Positions 8,017 to 15,616 of a DNA stretch of 64,000 nucleotides are shown here, one piece after another. The stretch spans positions 1 to 64,000 of the forward strand of contig DASVCN010000041.1 of assembly GCA_036381595.1 (NCBI GenBank), written 5' to 3'. The notes below the pieces were generated by a model, which saw only the letters and a program-made list of their open reading frames with translations, had not been told where the DNA came from and did not search any database. Position numbers and translations under genes: made by a program. Positions within the stretch are counted from its first letter, which is position 1; every line of letters starts with the position of its first letter. The stretch is from Trueperaceae bacterium. GTDB taxonomy: Bacteria > Deinococcota > Deinococci > Deinococcales > Trueperaceae.

Positions 8017-8940
8017 TCAGCCGTACTGGATCCTTGGGTCGAGGAACGGATAGATGAGATCCGCCACGAGATTGCCTATGACTACGAACAGCGCTGTTAC
8101 AAGTACACCTCCCATGATCACCGGAATGTCGACGAGCTGGATAGCCTGCCAGACCATCTGGCCGATGCCGGGCCAGCCGAAGACCGATTCGACGACGACG
8201 ATGCCTCCCATGAAGACACCTATATCGAGCCCGACGAGGGCGATAACGGGCAACACGGAGTTCTTCAGGACGTGCTTGAACAGGATCTTGCGGGGCAGCA
8301 CCCCCTTCGCCCGAGCGGTCCGCACATAATCCTGCCGAAGCACATCGACCATCGATGAGCGTGCAACACGAGCGTACCACCCGCCCCCCGCCAGGCCGAC
8401 CGTTATCGCAGGCAGGACCACGTGAGCCACCGATCCGTAGCCGCCCAGCGGGAAGAGCGGGATGATGTAACTGAAGGCGTACAGGAGCAGCAGTCCCACG
8501 ACGAACTGAGGGGCCGATACACCCAGGAAGGCGAACGCCATCACCAGCTGATCGGCTGGCTTGCCCCGCCGGGTTGCGGCGACTATGCCACTGGGGATGC
8601 CGATGAGCAGTTCGAAGAGGATGCCTGCGAGCGCCAGCTGAACGGTGGGCCCGATCCGGGATGCGATCAGTTGCGAAACGTCTACCCGCTGCACGTAGGA
8701 GCGGCCCAAGTCGCCACGCACCGCACCCCAGAGGTAGTCGACGTATTGCACCGGCAGCGGCCGGTCGAGGCCGAGTTCGTGGCGGATGCTTTCGACCGTC
8801 GCCGGAGTAGCGCTCCTGCCGGCGATCATCCGGGCGGGATCGGCCGGGAGCAGGAACACCAGCAGGAAGGTGATGACACTGACCCCCAGCAGCACGGCGA
8901 CTGCCTGGAATATGCGGCGGATCAGGTAGCCGAGAAGCAA
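8017..8940 (-). CDS. ABC importer permease, DppB/OppB type
   Basis: This 307-residue inner-membrane permease starts MLLGYLIRRIFQAVAVLLGV, typical of DppB. It contains the conserved region LGLDRPLPVQYVDYLWGAVRGDLG and an EAA loop near YVRTARAKGVLPRKILFKHV, which contacts the ATPase. About six membrane segments are visible. It begins five bases after the preceding permease gene ends and 32 bases before the binding-protein gene. The matching ATPase genes (DppD/DppF) are absent from this operon, so the transporter must use ATPases encoded elsewhere. Confidence 0.93.
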   Translation of the reverse strand: MLLGYLIRRIFQAVAVLLGVSVITFLLVFLLPADPARMIAGRSATPATVESIRHELGLDRPLPVQYVDYLWGAVRGDLGRSYVQRVDVSQLIASRIGPTVQLALAGILFELLIGIPSGIVAATRRGKPADQLVMAFAFLGVSAPQFVVGLLLLYAFSYIIPLFPLGGYGSVAHVVLPAITVGLAGGGWYARVARSSMVDVLRQDYVRTARAKGVLPRKILFKHVLKNSVLPVIALVGLDIGVFMGGIVVVESVFGWPGIGQMVWQAIQLVDIPVIMGGVLVTALFVVIGNLVADLIYPFLDPRIQYG

Positions 8941-8944
8941 CGGC

Positions 8945-9820
8945 TCACCTCCGCTCCGAGAGGTCGAGTGCGTCGCGGAGCGCTTCGCCCAGGAGGTTGA
9001 AGGAGAGCGAGGTGAGCAGGATGGCGAGGCCGGGGACGTAGACCAGCCAGGGGGCGGTGAGGAAGTATGACTGGCTCTCGTTGATGATCCCGCCCCACGA
9101 CGGTGTGGGCGGCTGCACTCCCACCCCCAGGAAGGAGAGGGCGGCCTCCAGCAGCACTGTCGTCGAGATCCCCAGGGTGCCGAAGACCAGGAGCGTGGAC
9201 ACCAGGTGCGGCAGGATGTGACGGGCGAGGACCCGCGGCGCTGGAGCCCCGATGGCGTTCGCCGACTCGACGAAGTCCCGCTGCGCTATCGACAATACCT
9301 GGGCGTAGACGGCGCGCGCGATCCATACCCAGTTCACGAGCGCGATCACCAGGGCGACGATCCAGAGGCTGGGTCGCAGGATGGCCGCCAGGGCGATGGC
9401 GAGTACGAGCGCCGGGAACGCGGTCATCACGTCGGTGAAGCGCATCAGGATCACCTCGGTCGCGCCGCGGAAGTAGCCCGCGGCTATTCCCACCACCGCG
9501 CCCAGGATGATCGCCACCCCGTTCGCGGCCACGCCGACTATCAGGGAAACGCGGGCCCCGAAGATGACCCGTGACAGCAGGTCCCGGCCCAGCAGGTCCG
9601 TCCCCAGGGGGAAGCGACCTCCGGGGGGCAGAGGGTTGCCCTCGAGCGTCAACCCCTCGAAGAACTGTCGCGCCGGGTCGTAGGGTGCCAGGAGCGGCGC
9701 GAAGACGGAGACGAGGACGAGCACCGTCACGCCGACGAGGCCGAACATCCCACCCGCGTTGCGTCGGAAGCGCTTGAGCCAGGAGGGGACTTCGCGTTGC
9801 TTGGCCGCTGTCATCTGCAT
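8945..9820 (-). CDS. ABC importer permease, DppC/OppC type
   Basis: This 291-residue permease has the OppC N-terminal motif (WLKRFRRNAGGMFGL, then a membrane helix and FAPLLAPYDP), the LGTDLLGRDLLSRVIFGARVS signature and an EAA loop (FVESANAIGAPAPRVLARHI). The ATG at 9820 is chosen because the open frame further upstream lacks homology. A TACTAT box lies about 25 bases upstream. It is the first gene of the four-gene importer/amidase operon. Confidence 0.9.
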   Translation of the reverse strand: MQMTAAKQREVPSWLKRFRRNAGGMFGLVGVTVLVLVSVFAPLLAPYDPARQFFEGLTLEGNPLPPGGRFPLGTDLLGRDLLSRVIFGARVSLIVGVAANGVAIILGAVVGIAAGYFRGATEVILMRFTDVMTAFPALVLAIALAAILRPSLWIVALVIALVNWVWIARAVYAQVLSIAQRDFVESANAIGAPAPRVLARHILPHLVSTLLVFGTLGISTTVLLEAALSFLGVGVQPPTPSWGGIINESQSYFLTAPWLVYVPGLAILLTSLSFNLLGEALRDALDLSERR

Positions 9821-10131
9821 GATGGCTCTTGGACCTCTAAATAGTATTCTTCGCGCCAGGGCGGTAACCGCTGACGCGACGTCGTATGACCCTCTTCTGC
9901 AGAAAGCCGGCTCACAGGCCGCTCGATGGATCAGGCAAGGCCTACCTGTTGCCCCCGAAGAGCTTGGGGACGTTGTACCACACAACCAGCGGCACGAGGG
10001 CAGCGCAACGCGTGACAGACCCGTCTGGGCGGCATCTGCCGGTGCCGCTTGGCATGCCGGGCGGGACGGTCTGCCGGTGAGTTCCCGAGCCGGTCTAGGG
10101 CGAAATACCGTCGCTCCTGGCGCTCCGGCGC
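9821..10131. other. Intergenic region with a short palindrome
   Basis: No gene is supported in these 311 bases between the importer operon and the 3' end of the esterase gene. GCGGT-A-ACCGC at 9861-9871 is an 11-base palindrome about 40 bases upstream of the importer start, and TACTAT lies between them. It may be an operator. The rest shows nothing recognisable. Confidence 0.4.
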
Positions 10132-11457
10132 TCAGACGCCCCAGGGATAGGTCTCGGGCGGTCCGGGCTCACGCGGCTCGATGTGGAGCGGATGGAGTGC
10201 CTCGGTCCGCTCGAGGAAGAGGAAGGCGTCGTAACGCTGCGGGAGGATCGTGGGCACGTAGTTGCCGAAACGTTCGCGCCTGGGTTCGTAGACCACACCT
10301 ATGGCGCGATGGTCCCGGAATTTTCGGGCGCGTTCCGAGAGCCGATCGGTGAAGAGCAAGCGGTTCCTGGCTCCGGCTCGATGGAAGATCTCCTCCCACG
10401 AGCCCTCCCGAGCCGGCGGGACGGTCATCCTCTCCATCGGAGCGCCCCAGAAAGGTCCGGCGATCACGCTGCCGTGATGGGAGCAGAACCCCACGAGCAC
10501 GGTTCCCTCCTGGCCGTAGCGCTCACGAGCCAACTGGCCGGTATTGACCATCCCCGAGTCGGCCATGTCGGTGGCGCGGGCGTCGCCGATGTGGGTGTTG
10601 TGCTCCCAGACGATCGCCTTCGCCCCCGAGCCGTGGTGCTCGAGCAGCGCCTCGAGGGTGCCCATCATGTGCCGGTCGCGTTCGTTCCACGACTCGCGGC
10701 TCCCACGCACCATCGTCCGGTAGTAGCGCTCTGCGCCCACCACCGAACGCGCGTTCTGCTCGGCGTCGAAACTCGCCTCGCGGTCCTCCGGGTACCGTGG
10801 TGCTTTGCCGCGGACCTCAGCCAGAAGAGCGACTACCTCCTCTTCACAGGAAGTGGGCACGAAAGCGGTGGCTTCGGCGTAGGAATGTACGTCCTCGTTG
10901 TACGGCTCGAAGCAGGAGTACGCCCGCCGGGCCGTCTCCAACGCCTCTGGGTCGGCACGCTCGAGGTAACCCATGATCGCTTCCAGCGACTCCCAAAGGC
11001 TGTAGACGTCGAGACCGTAGAAGCCGACCATCTCCTCCTGGGCAACCGACCGGTTGTGGCGGCTCATCCACTCCGCCAGGGCAGCCACCTCCCAGTTCGC
11101 CCACATCCAGGTGGGCCACCGTTCGAAGGCGTGGAGCACCTCGCGCGCACTCTCCCCCGACCCTGGGTACCCCTTGACGTACCGGTTCACCCGGTAGCAA
11201 TCCGGCCAGTCGCCCTCCACGGCTATGAAGGAGAAGCCCTTCTCGCGGATGAGGCGTTGGCTGATGAGCGCCCTCCAGCTGTAGTACTCGGAGGTGCCGT
11301 GGCTCGCTTCGCCCAGCATCACCACCCGGGCGTCACCGATCCGGTCGATCAGGGGGTCCAGGTCCTCGCGTCGATCCAGGTCCAACGCTACTCGTTCTAT
11401 CTCTCGCCTCAGCTCGACGACCTCATCGGCGACCAGCGGTCCGTCATCTCGGAACAT
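10132..11457 (-). CDS. Erythromycin esterase family protein
   Basis: This 441-residue protein belongs to the erythromycin-esterase/succinoglycan-biosynthesis family. Key motifs are VVMLGEASHGTSEYYSWR, with Glu and His of the active site, FIAVEGDWPDCYRVNRYV, and KAIVWEHNTHIGDARATDM with a second His. The start at 11457 follows GGAGGTGAAGA and overlaps the upstream hydrolase gene by 14 bases. A hydrolase next to an esterase of this family recurs in many bacteria, often with a phosphoribosyltransferase that is not seen here. True macrolide hydrolysis is proven only for a few members, so resistance should not be assumed. Confidence 0.88.
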   Translation of the reverse strand: MFRDDGPLVADEVVELRREIERVALDLDRREDLDPLIDRIGDARVVMLGEASHGTSEYYSWRALISQRLIREKGFSFIAVEGDWPDCYRVNRYVKGYPGSGESAREVLHAFERWPTWMWANWEVAALAEWMSRHNRSVAQEEMVGFYGLDVYSLWESLEAIMGYLERADPEALETARRAYSCFEPYNEDVHSYAEATAFVPTSCEEEVVALLAEVRGKAPRYPEDREASFDAEQNARSVVGAERYYRTMVRGSRESWNERDRHMMGTLEALLEHHGSGAKAIVWEHNTHIGDARATDMADSGMVNTGQLARERYGQEGTVLVGFCSHHGSVIAGPFWGAPMERMTVPPAREGSWEEIFHRAGARNRLLFTDRLSERARKFRDHRAIGVVYEPRRERFGNYVPTILPQRYDAFLFLERTEALHPLHIEPREPGPPETYPWGV

Positions 11458-12148
11458 TCTTCACCTCCGGTTTTCGGCCCTGCAGGTGGGTCCCGAACCA
11501 GTCGCCCGCGAGCTCGACCACCCGTTCGAGCTTGCCTGGCTCCTCGAACAGGTGGGTCGCCCCCGGCACGACCTCCAGTGCCGTCTCTGCCTCCATTCGC
11601 CCCATCGCCTCCCGGTTCAGCCGGATCACCACGTCATCGAGGCCGCCTACGATGAGGAGCGTGGGCGCGAGGACCGCGCCCAGGGCCGGTCCCGCCAGAT
11701 CGGGGCGGCCGCCGCGCGACACGACCGCGGCGACGGCGCGGTTACGTTCCGCTGCAGCCACAAGAGCGGCCGCGGCACCGGTACTGGCGCCGAAAAGGCC
11801 CACCGGGAGGCCCTCCGTCCGGGCCTGCTCCCCCAGCCAGCCGATGGTGGCGCATACCCGAGCCGCCAGAAGTCCGATGTCGAAGCGATGCTCGCGGGTA
11901 AGGGCATCCACCCGTTCCTCCGCCTCCGTGAGCAGGTCGACGTGCAGGGTAGCCAGGCCCGCTTCGCAGAGCGCCCGGGCAACGTACCTGTTTCGTGGGC
12001 TGTGGCGGCCGCTTCCGCTGCCGTGGGCGAATAGCACTACACCGGCAGGGTCGGTAGGCAGGGTGAGGTCGCCGTCTATATCGGCTGCACCCGTTGGGAT
12101 GCGGACGCTTCTTTGCCTCACCTCGCTCAGGCTCTCTCTTCCGGGCAT
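11444..12148 (-). CDS. Alpha/beta hydrolase (dienelactone-hydrolase-like)
   Basis: This cytoplasmic hydrolase of about 234 residues has an oxyanion region VVLFAHGSGSGRHSPRNRYVA, a nucleophile elbow GASTG (Gly-x-Ser-x-Gly), an acid residue in VGGLDDVV and a histidine in GATHLFEEPG. The ATG at 12148 is favoured because GGAG lies four to five bases upstream and the domain begins shortly after. It overlaps the esterase gene downstream by 14 bases, so the two are co-translated. The substrate is unknown. Confidence 0.85.
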   Translation of the reverse strand: MPGRESLSEVRQRSVRIPTGAADIDGDLTLPTDPAGVVLFAHGSGSGRHSPRNRYVARALCEAGLATLHVDLLTEAEERVDALTREHRFDIGLLAARVCATIGWLGEQARTEGLPVGLFGASTGAAAALVAAAERNRAVAAVVSRGGRPDLAGPALGAVLAPTLLIVGGLDDVVIRLNREAMGRMEAETALEVVPGATHLFEEPGKLERVVELAGDWFGTHLQGRKPEVKNVPR

Positions 12149-12246
12149 CCGACTCCAGTCTCGGACCTGCCCGAGCGAGACTAAGTGAGTTGGGCGCAAG
12201 TCCGCCGGGCAAGGGCACGCTCTCGTCACAACGGATAGGCTTAGAC

Positions 12247-12993
12247 ATGCCGCTGGAAATTAGAGTCGATCGATTCCGGGGAGTGATCGTGGTCCCCGAG
12301 AGCATCCCCTGCGAACCCGATCTCTTCGCCCAGGAACTCGACACGGCGCTCGAGATCTGGACTGCCGGGGGTTACCGGCTAGCCTGGCTCGAGCTTCGGC
12401 TCGAGCTGGCCGAGTTGATCCCGCTGGCTACCGCGCGCGGCTTCCGCTTCCACCACACCTCCGGCGACAGCCTCATGCTCACCAGGCGACTCTCTGCCGA
12501 TTCGTTCGTGCCGCCCTTCGCCTCTCACTACGTCGGGGCCGGCGGCGCGGTGTTCTCGCCGGAAGGGGAGATCCTGGCCGTTGTAGAGCGCTACGGGCCG
12601 GGTCACTACAAGCTTCCCGGCGGGCTGGTAGAGGTGGGCGAGGATATCGCCGACGGGGTCAGGCGCGAGGTTCGGGAGGAGACGGGCGTCGACAGCGACT
12701 TCCAGGGGTTGTTGGCGGTCACCCACGCCCCGCGTTGGATCTTCGGCCGGGCGAGTCTCTACCTGGTGTGCGCCCTCGAGGCGGTGAGCCGCGAGATCGT
12801 CAGGCAGGAATCTGAGATCGCCGAGGCCGTCTGGATGCCTCTCGCGGAGTTCATGGCCAGTGACCGGGTGTCTCCCTTCACTCGGGACGTGTTGCAAGCG
12901 GCCATGGAGGGTGACGGCCTCAAGCCCAGGTCGTACGAGAGCGTGACGTCGAAGTCGACCTGGGAGCTGTTCCTGCCCGAATCGGACGACTAG
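12247..12993 (+). CDS. NUDT6-like Nudix hydrolase with N-terminal pre-Nudix domain
   Basis: This 248-residue protein has an N-terminal domain of about 90 residues (FRGVIVVPESIPCEPDLFAQ, then WLELRLELAELIPLATARGF) like that found ahead of the Nudix domain in NUDT6-type proteins. It is followed by a Nudix domain with a full box: GGLVEVGEDIADG then REVREETGVD. Such enzymes hydrolyse nucleoside diphosphates linked to another group; the substrate here is unknown. The ATG at 12247 is five bases after TAGGCT (12236-12241) and has no ribosome binding site, so it is probably leaderless. Its stop codon overlaps the stop codon of vapC on the other strand. Confidence 0.9.
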   Translation: MPLEIRVDRFRGVIVVPESIPCEPDLFAQELDTALEIWTAGGYRLAWLELRLELAELIPLATARGFRFHHTSGDSLMLTRRLSADSFVPPFASHYVGAGGAVFSPEGEILAVVERYGPGHYKLPGGLVEVGEDIADGVRREVREETGVDSDFQGLLAVTHAPRWIFGRASLYLVCALEAVSREIVRQESEIAEAVWMPLAEFMASDRVSPFTRDVLQAAMEGDGLKPRSYESVTSKSTWELFLPESDD

Positions 12994-13412
12994 AGCAGCA
13001 GCTGGTCCGGATAGACGACTTCCAGCTCAACTATCTCGTCTGGAACGAAGTCCTTTCGATTGTTGGTGATGAACCGGTCGGCTCGGCCATGGACCGCAGT
13101 GGCCAGGTGTAAGGCATCCAGGCTTCTCAGGCTATAGGTGGCCCCGAGTGCGGTTGCCAGTTCAGCAGTGGGCTGGTCGACCGGAAGCAGTTCGAGTCTG
13201 GACAGTCGTTTGGCGAGCAGGGCAAGTTCGTTGTCGTTTCTCCTACGTTGCCGTTTGATCAGCAGTTCCGGCAGGAGTAGCACGGAGCCGATCAGTCGGA
13301 GTTCCGCGGTCGTTCGGGCGAGCAGCTGGTTTATCGGCTTGCCGAGTTGATGCTGTGGTTGAGCCGAGTAGATGAGGACATCTGCGTCGAAGGCGATGGC
13401 TCCGTAGTTCAC
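12990..13412 (-). CDS. PIN-domain toxin, VapC type
   Basis: This 140-residue predicted ribonuclease carries the four PIN acidic positions: Asp in AFDADVLIY, Glu in LLPELLIK, Asp in RSLDALHLATAV and Asp in FITNNRKDF. It starts at 13412, overlapping the antitoxin gene by 4 bases (ATGA), which is typical for toxin-antitoxin pairs. VapC toxins cut tRNA or rRNA when released from the antitoxin. The toxin appears intact. Targets cannot be predicted from the sequence. Confidence 0.88.
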   Translation of the reverse strand: MNYGAIAFDADVLIYSAQPQHQLGKPINQLLARTTAELRLIGSVLLLPELLIKRQRRRNDNELALLAKRLSRLELLPVDQPTAELATALGATYSLRSLDALHLATAVHGRADRFITNNRKDFVPDEIVELEVVYPDQLLL

Positions 13413-13726
13413 TCGGGCTCTTCGAACGGTTGAGACTCGTCCCTCTGTGCCCTTATCGCATCCACGAGCTCCTGAGTCCGCTCGACACTCAGTCCTGTCG
13501 CTTCATCCAGCGGCGGCTTCTCCCGGCGTAGACGTTCCAGCTCTTCGTGCAGGCGCTCCGCCGCCACGGTGCTTGGCGTTCTGACCATCGGCCTCCTCCT
13601 CGAGGGATGCACCCAGACTGCTACCACCTCGCCATTCTGAGTGATCTCCACCTCCTCGCCCGCCTTCACCTTTTCGATCGCCTGGCGCATCTGAGCTCTT
13701 GCCTCACTGACCGTCATCCGAGCCAT
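13409..13726 (-). CDS. Antitoxin, Phd/YefM (VapB) type
   Basis: This 105-residue antitoxin has a Phd/YefM N-terminal DNA-binding fold (MTVSEARAQMRQAIEKVKAG, then EEVEITQNGEVVAVWVHP) and a charged, probably unstructured C-terminus that would wrap the toxin. It is the first gene of the pair. The ATG at 13726 lies five bases after TACAAT without a ribosome binding site, suggesting a leaderless transcript. A GTAC-based repeat overlaps this promoter and is the likely autoregulatory operator. Confidence 0.88.
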   Translation of the reverse strand: MARMTVSEARAQMRQAIEKVKAGEEVEITQNGEVVAVWVHPSRRRPMVRTPSTVAAERLHEELERLRREKPPLDEATGLSVERTQELVDAIRAQRDESQPFEEPE

Positions 13727-13731
13727 GGATC

Positions 13732-13757
13732 ATTGTACAGTTCGTACAGCGACGTAC
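13732..13757 (-). promoter_or_regulatory. Promoter and probable operator of the VapBC pair
   Basis: TGTAC-AGTTC-GTACA forms an inverted repeat at 13734-13748, and a third CGTAC follows at 13753. GTAC cores recur every 9-10 bp, placing them on one DNA face. The minus-strand -10 box TACAAT (13737-13732) lies partly inside the repeat, so bound antitoxin would block RNA polymerase. Confidence 0.7.
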
Positions 13758-13841
13758 CTGGTTGGTGAGGCCGCCGTTGCGAAGCCGCCCTGAAGTGTCA
13801 TGCAATGGTGTTAGTCACGGGAAGGGGTCGCTATTTCTCTC

Positions 13842-14141
13842 CTAGTCGGCAACTCCCGTCACGCACCACTCCCCGCCCTCGCGGTAGATCTCGACGAGCC
13901 TGCCGCCGTCCAGCTCGAGCAGGTAGTAGTCGCGCCTCATCTCCTTCGCCCACCAGCGGCCGGCGACGCGCCACTCGTCGATCACCCGCTTCACCCGTCC
14001 ACCGGAACTCGGTCGCGCCCGTCCACCGGGACCGGTCCACATGCCCGGGGAGTCGGCCGGGCCATCAGCGGAGGACCAGTTCACGCGTCCGGGCCTGCCC
14101 TTCTCCACGACCACCAGAGCCGGTTGCTGGATTCGCCTCAC
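13842..14141 (-). CDS. DUF6504-type small protein downstream of imuB-like gene
   Basis: This 99-residue protein has a basic, glycine-rich first half and a conserved second half (RVKRVIDEWRVAGRWWAKEM then RRDYYLLELDGGRLVEIYRE). The second half matches the DUF6504 family often found beside ImuB/DnaE2 genes in Actinobacteria and relatives. The GTG at 14141 has AAGGGGG seven bases upstream. The gene overlaps the end of the imuB-like gene by 77 bases in another frame, which implies coupled expression. A role in the translesion complex is inferred from context only. Confidence 0.75.
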   Translation of the reverse strand: MRRIQQPALVVVEKGRPGRVNWSSADGPADSPGMWTGPGGRARPSSGGRVKRVIDEWRVAGRWWAKEMRRDYYLLELDGGRLVEIYREGGEWCVTGVAD

Positions 14142-15426
14142 GCTTCACCCCCTTCGCGTCGAGCCCGGGCGGGTCACGGGTGAGCGCTCGCTCGTTCCGA
14201 TCGCTCTCCCGCTCGGACGGTCCGTCCTGCCAGCGCCCCCGCTCGGTCCGCTCCTGCTCGGTCGGTTCGCCCTGCCAGCGCTCCTGCTCGTCGGCATGCT
14301 CCTCGCCCACCGCCGGCCGCCGCCAGCGCCAGGCCAAGTCACTCGATTCGGCGTAGGGATCGAGCCACTCGACCTCCACCGCCGCCCGCGGGAAGCGCCC
14401 CAGCAACTCCTCCCAGGCCGCCTCGCGGCGCTCGCGGGCGAGCCACAGGCTCCCCTGTCGAGCGACCAGGGCCGGCTCGGGCAGCTCCAGCGACAACGCT
14501 TCGATCCCCACCGGCGCGGCGCCGGTATCGGCCAGCGCCAGCCCCGCCAGCAGCGCTATCTCGCGCCTGGCGCGGAGCGGTTTCTTGGCGAAGCGGGTGG
14601 CGCGCATCTGCACCCCGGTCACCTCGGCAGACAGAGTGAGGCGACCGGAGGCGCGTCCCGCCAGGGCCTCCTCGAGCGCTCCGGCCAGCCTCTCCACTGC
14701 CGCCTCCAGCGGGCCGGGCTCGAAGACCGGCTCCTCGAAGCGGATCTGCCGCTTGAGGGCACGGGGCGGCTGCGCGAGCGGCAGGCGTTCGCGCCGGGGA
14801 CCGTGGAGGTAGGGCCCCAGGAGGCGAGCCTCCCCGCCAAGGAACGCCCGCAACTGCCCGGGGCGCCAGCTCGCCAGTTCGCCGGCGCTGGTGAGCCCCA
14901 GCCAGCCGAGCCGCTGCAGCGAGTAGCCGCTCAACCCAACCCCCTTGAGGAAGCGGAGCGGCAGTTTGGCCAGGAAGTGCGTCTCGCTCCCCTCGGGCAG
15001 CACCCGGCAACTACCGGCACGGGCGCTGAGGGCAGCCAGTTCGGCGATCTCACAGGTCGTGGCGTGTCCCACCCGGACCCGGTACGACTCGGCCACCATC
15101 CGCGCCTCGGCGGCGGAGACTCTGAGGAGCAGGCGGCCACGGCGGGAGCCGTCGAGGAACGGGCTAAGGCCGTGCAGCTCGTTGAGCACGCTCTCCCAGG
15201 CGGCCTGCAGCTCCGCCTCGCTCACCTCGACCACCCGCAGCGCCTGGCAGCGCAGCCGGGCTCCCGAGAGAGCCATGCCCGGCACGACCCCCTCACGCCT
15301 CGCTTCTGGGGTCGCGTGGATCACCCGGTTCTGCTCGCTCGTCACCAGCGGAAGGCCTCGCAGTTCGGGGCTGTTCCGCTGCGCCCACCACAACTCGAGC
15401 GGCTCGAGCACCAGGGCTGCGATCAT
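14065..15426 (-). CDS. imuB: ImuB/ImuY-like, catalytically degenerate Y-family polymerase homologue
   Basis: This protein of about 453 residues follows the Y-family order of finger/palm, helix-hairpin-helix (LKGVGLSGYSLQRLGWLGL, then LTSAGELASW) and little-finger region (PRALKRQIRFEEPVFEPG). The catalytic acidic motifs are missing: the N-terminus reads ALVLEPLELWWAQRN instead of a D-x-D-x-F motif, and no Ser-x-Asp-Glu motif is found near residue 100. This fits ImuB/ImuY, an adaptor that recruits DnaE2. The ATG at 15426 has GGAGGG nearby. The last 80 or so residues are polar, disordered-looking and rich in Glu and Arg. It lies 190 bases after lexA. ImuA is not seen. Confidence 0.82.
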   Translation of the reverse strand: MIAALVLEPLELWWAQRNSPELRGLPLVTSEQNRVIHATPEARREGVVPGMALSGARLRCQALRVVEVSEAELQAAWESVLNELHGLSPFLDGSRRGRLLLRVSAAEARMVAESYRVRVGHATTCEIAELAALSARAGSCRVLPEGSETHFLAKLPLRFLKGVGLSGYSLQRLGWLGLTSAGELASWRPGQLRAFLGGEARLLGPYLHGPRRERLPLAQPPRALKRQIRFEEPVFEPGPLEAAVERLAGALEEALAGRASGRLTLSAEVTGVQMRATRFAKKPLRARREIALLAGLALADTGAAPVGIEALSLELPEPALVARQGSLWLARERREAAWEELLGRFPRAAVEVEWLDPYAESSDLAWRWRRPAVGEEHADEQERWQGEPTEQERTERGRWQDGPSERESDRNERALTRDPPGLDAKGVKREANPATGSGGRGEGQARTRELVLR

Positions 15427-15455
15427 CGGTTCCCTCCAGGGCGGTGGGGGCGCGC

Positions 15456-15487
15456 CCTGGCTCCGTGCTAGGCTGAATGGAGCCAGG
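15456..15487 (-). other. Hairpin B in the lexA-imuB spacer
   Basis: CCTGGCTCC and GGAGCCAGG form a perfect 9-bp stem with a 14-base loop, ending 30 bases before the imuB start codon. Together with a second hairpin 30 bases upstream it may form a structured leader or attenuator controlling imuB relative to lexA. Confidence 0.6.
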
Positions 15488-15516
15488 ACTACCTTTCGAA
15501 CGGTGGCTTGGACCTC

Positions 15517-15549
15517 GGACACATCTTTGCTTGGCGGCGGGATGTGTCC
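15517..15549. other. Hairpin A in the lexA-imuB spacer
   Basis: GGACACATC and GATGTGTCC form a perfect 9-bp stem with a 15-base loop, nearly the same dimensions as hairpin B. On the plus strand it is followed by TTCTCTTTC, so it could terminate plus-strand transcription. On the minus strand it would lie in the lexA-imuB transcript. Confidence 0.6.
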
Positions 15550-15616
15550 TTCTCTTTCATCGGTCCTCTCGCATTCGAGCCGCTAGGCACGGCCCGTCAT
15601 CGGTCGGAGTGGCGCT

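Noticed and set aside
10132-11457. Macrolide resistance gene
   Set aside because: The family includes many proteins without macrolide esterase activity, and no resistance context is present.
15490-15504. ACC-TTTCGAAC-GGT near-palindrome upstream of imuB considered as a third LexA site
   Set aside because: The arms are only three bases plus a central TTCGAA, the spacing differs from the lexA and dnaE2 sites, and it lacks the CCT-N9-AGG core.
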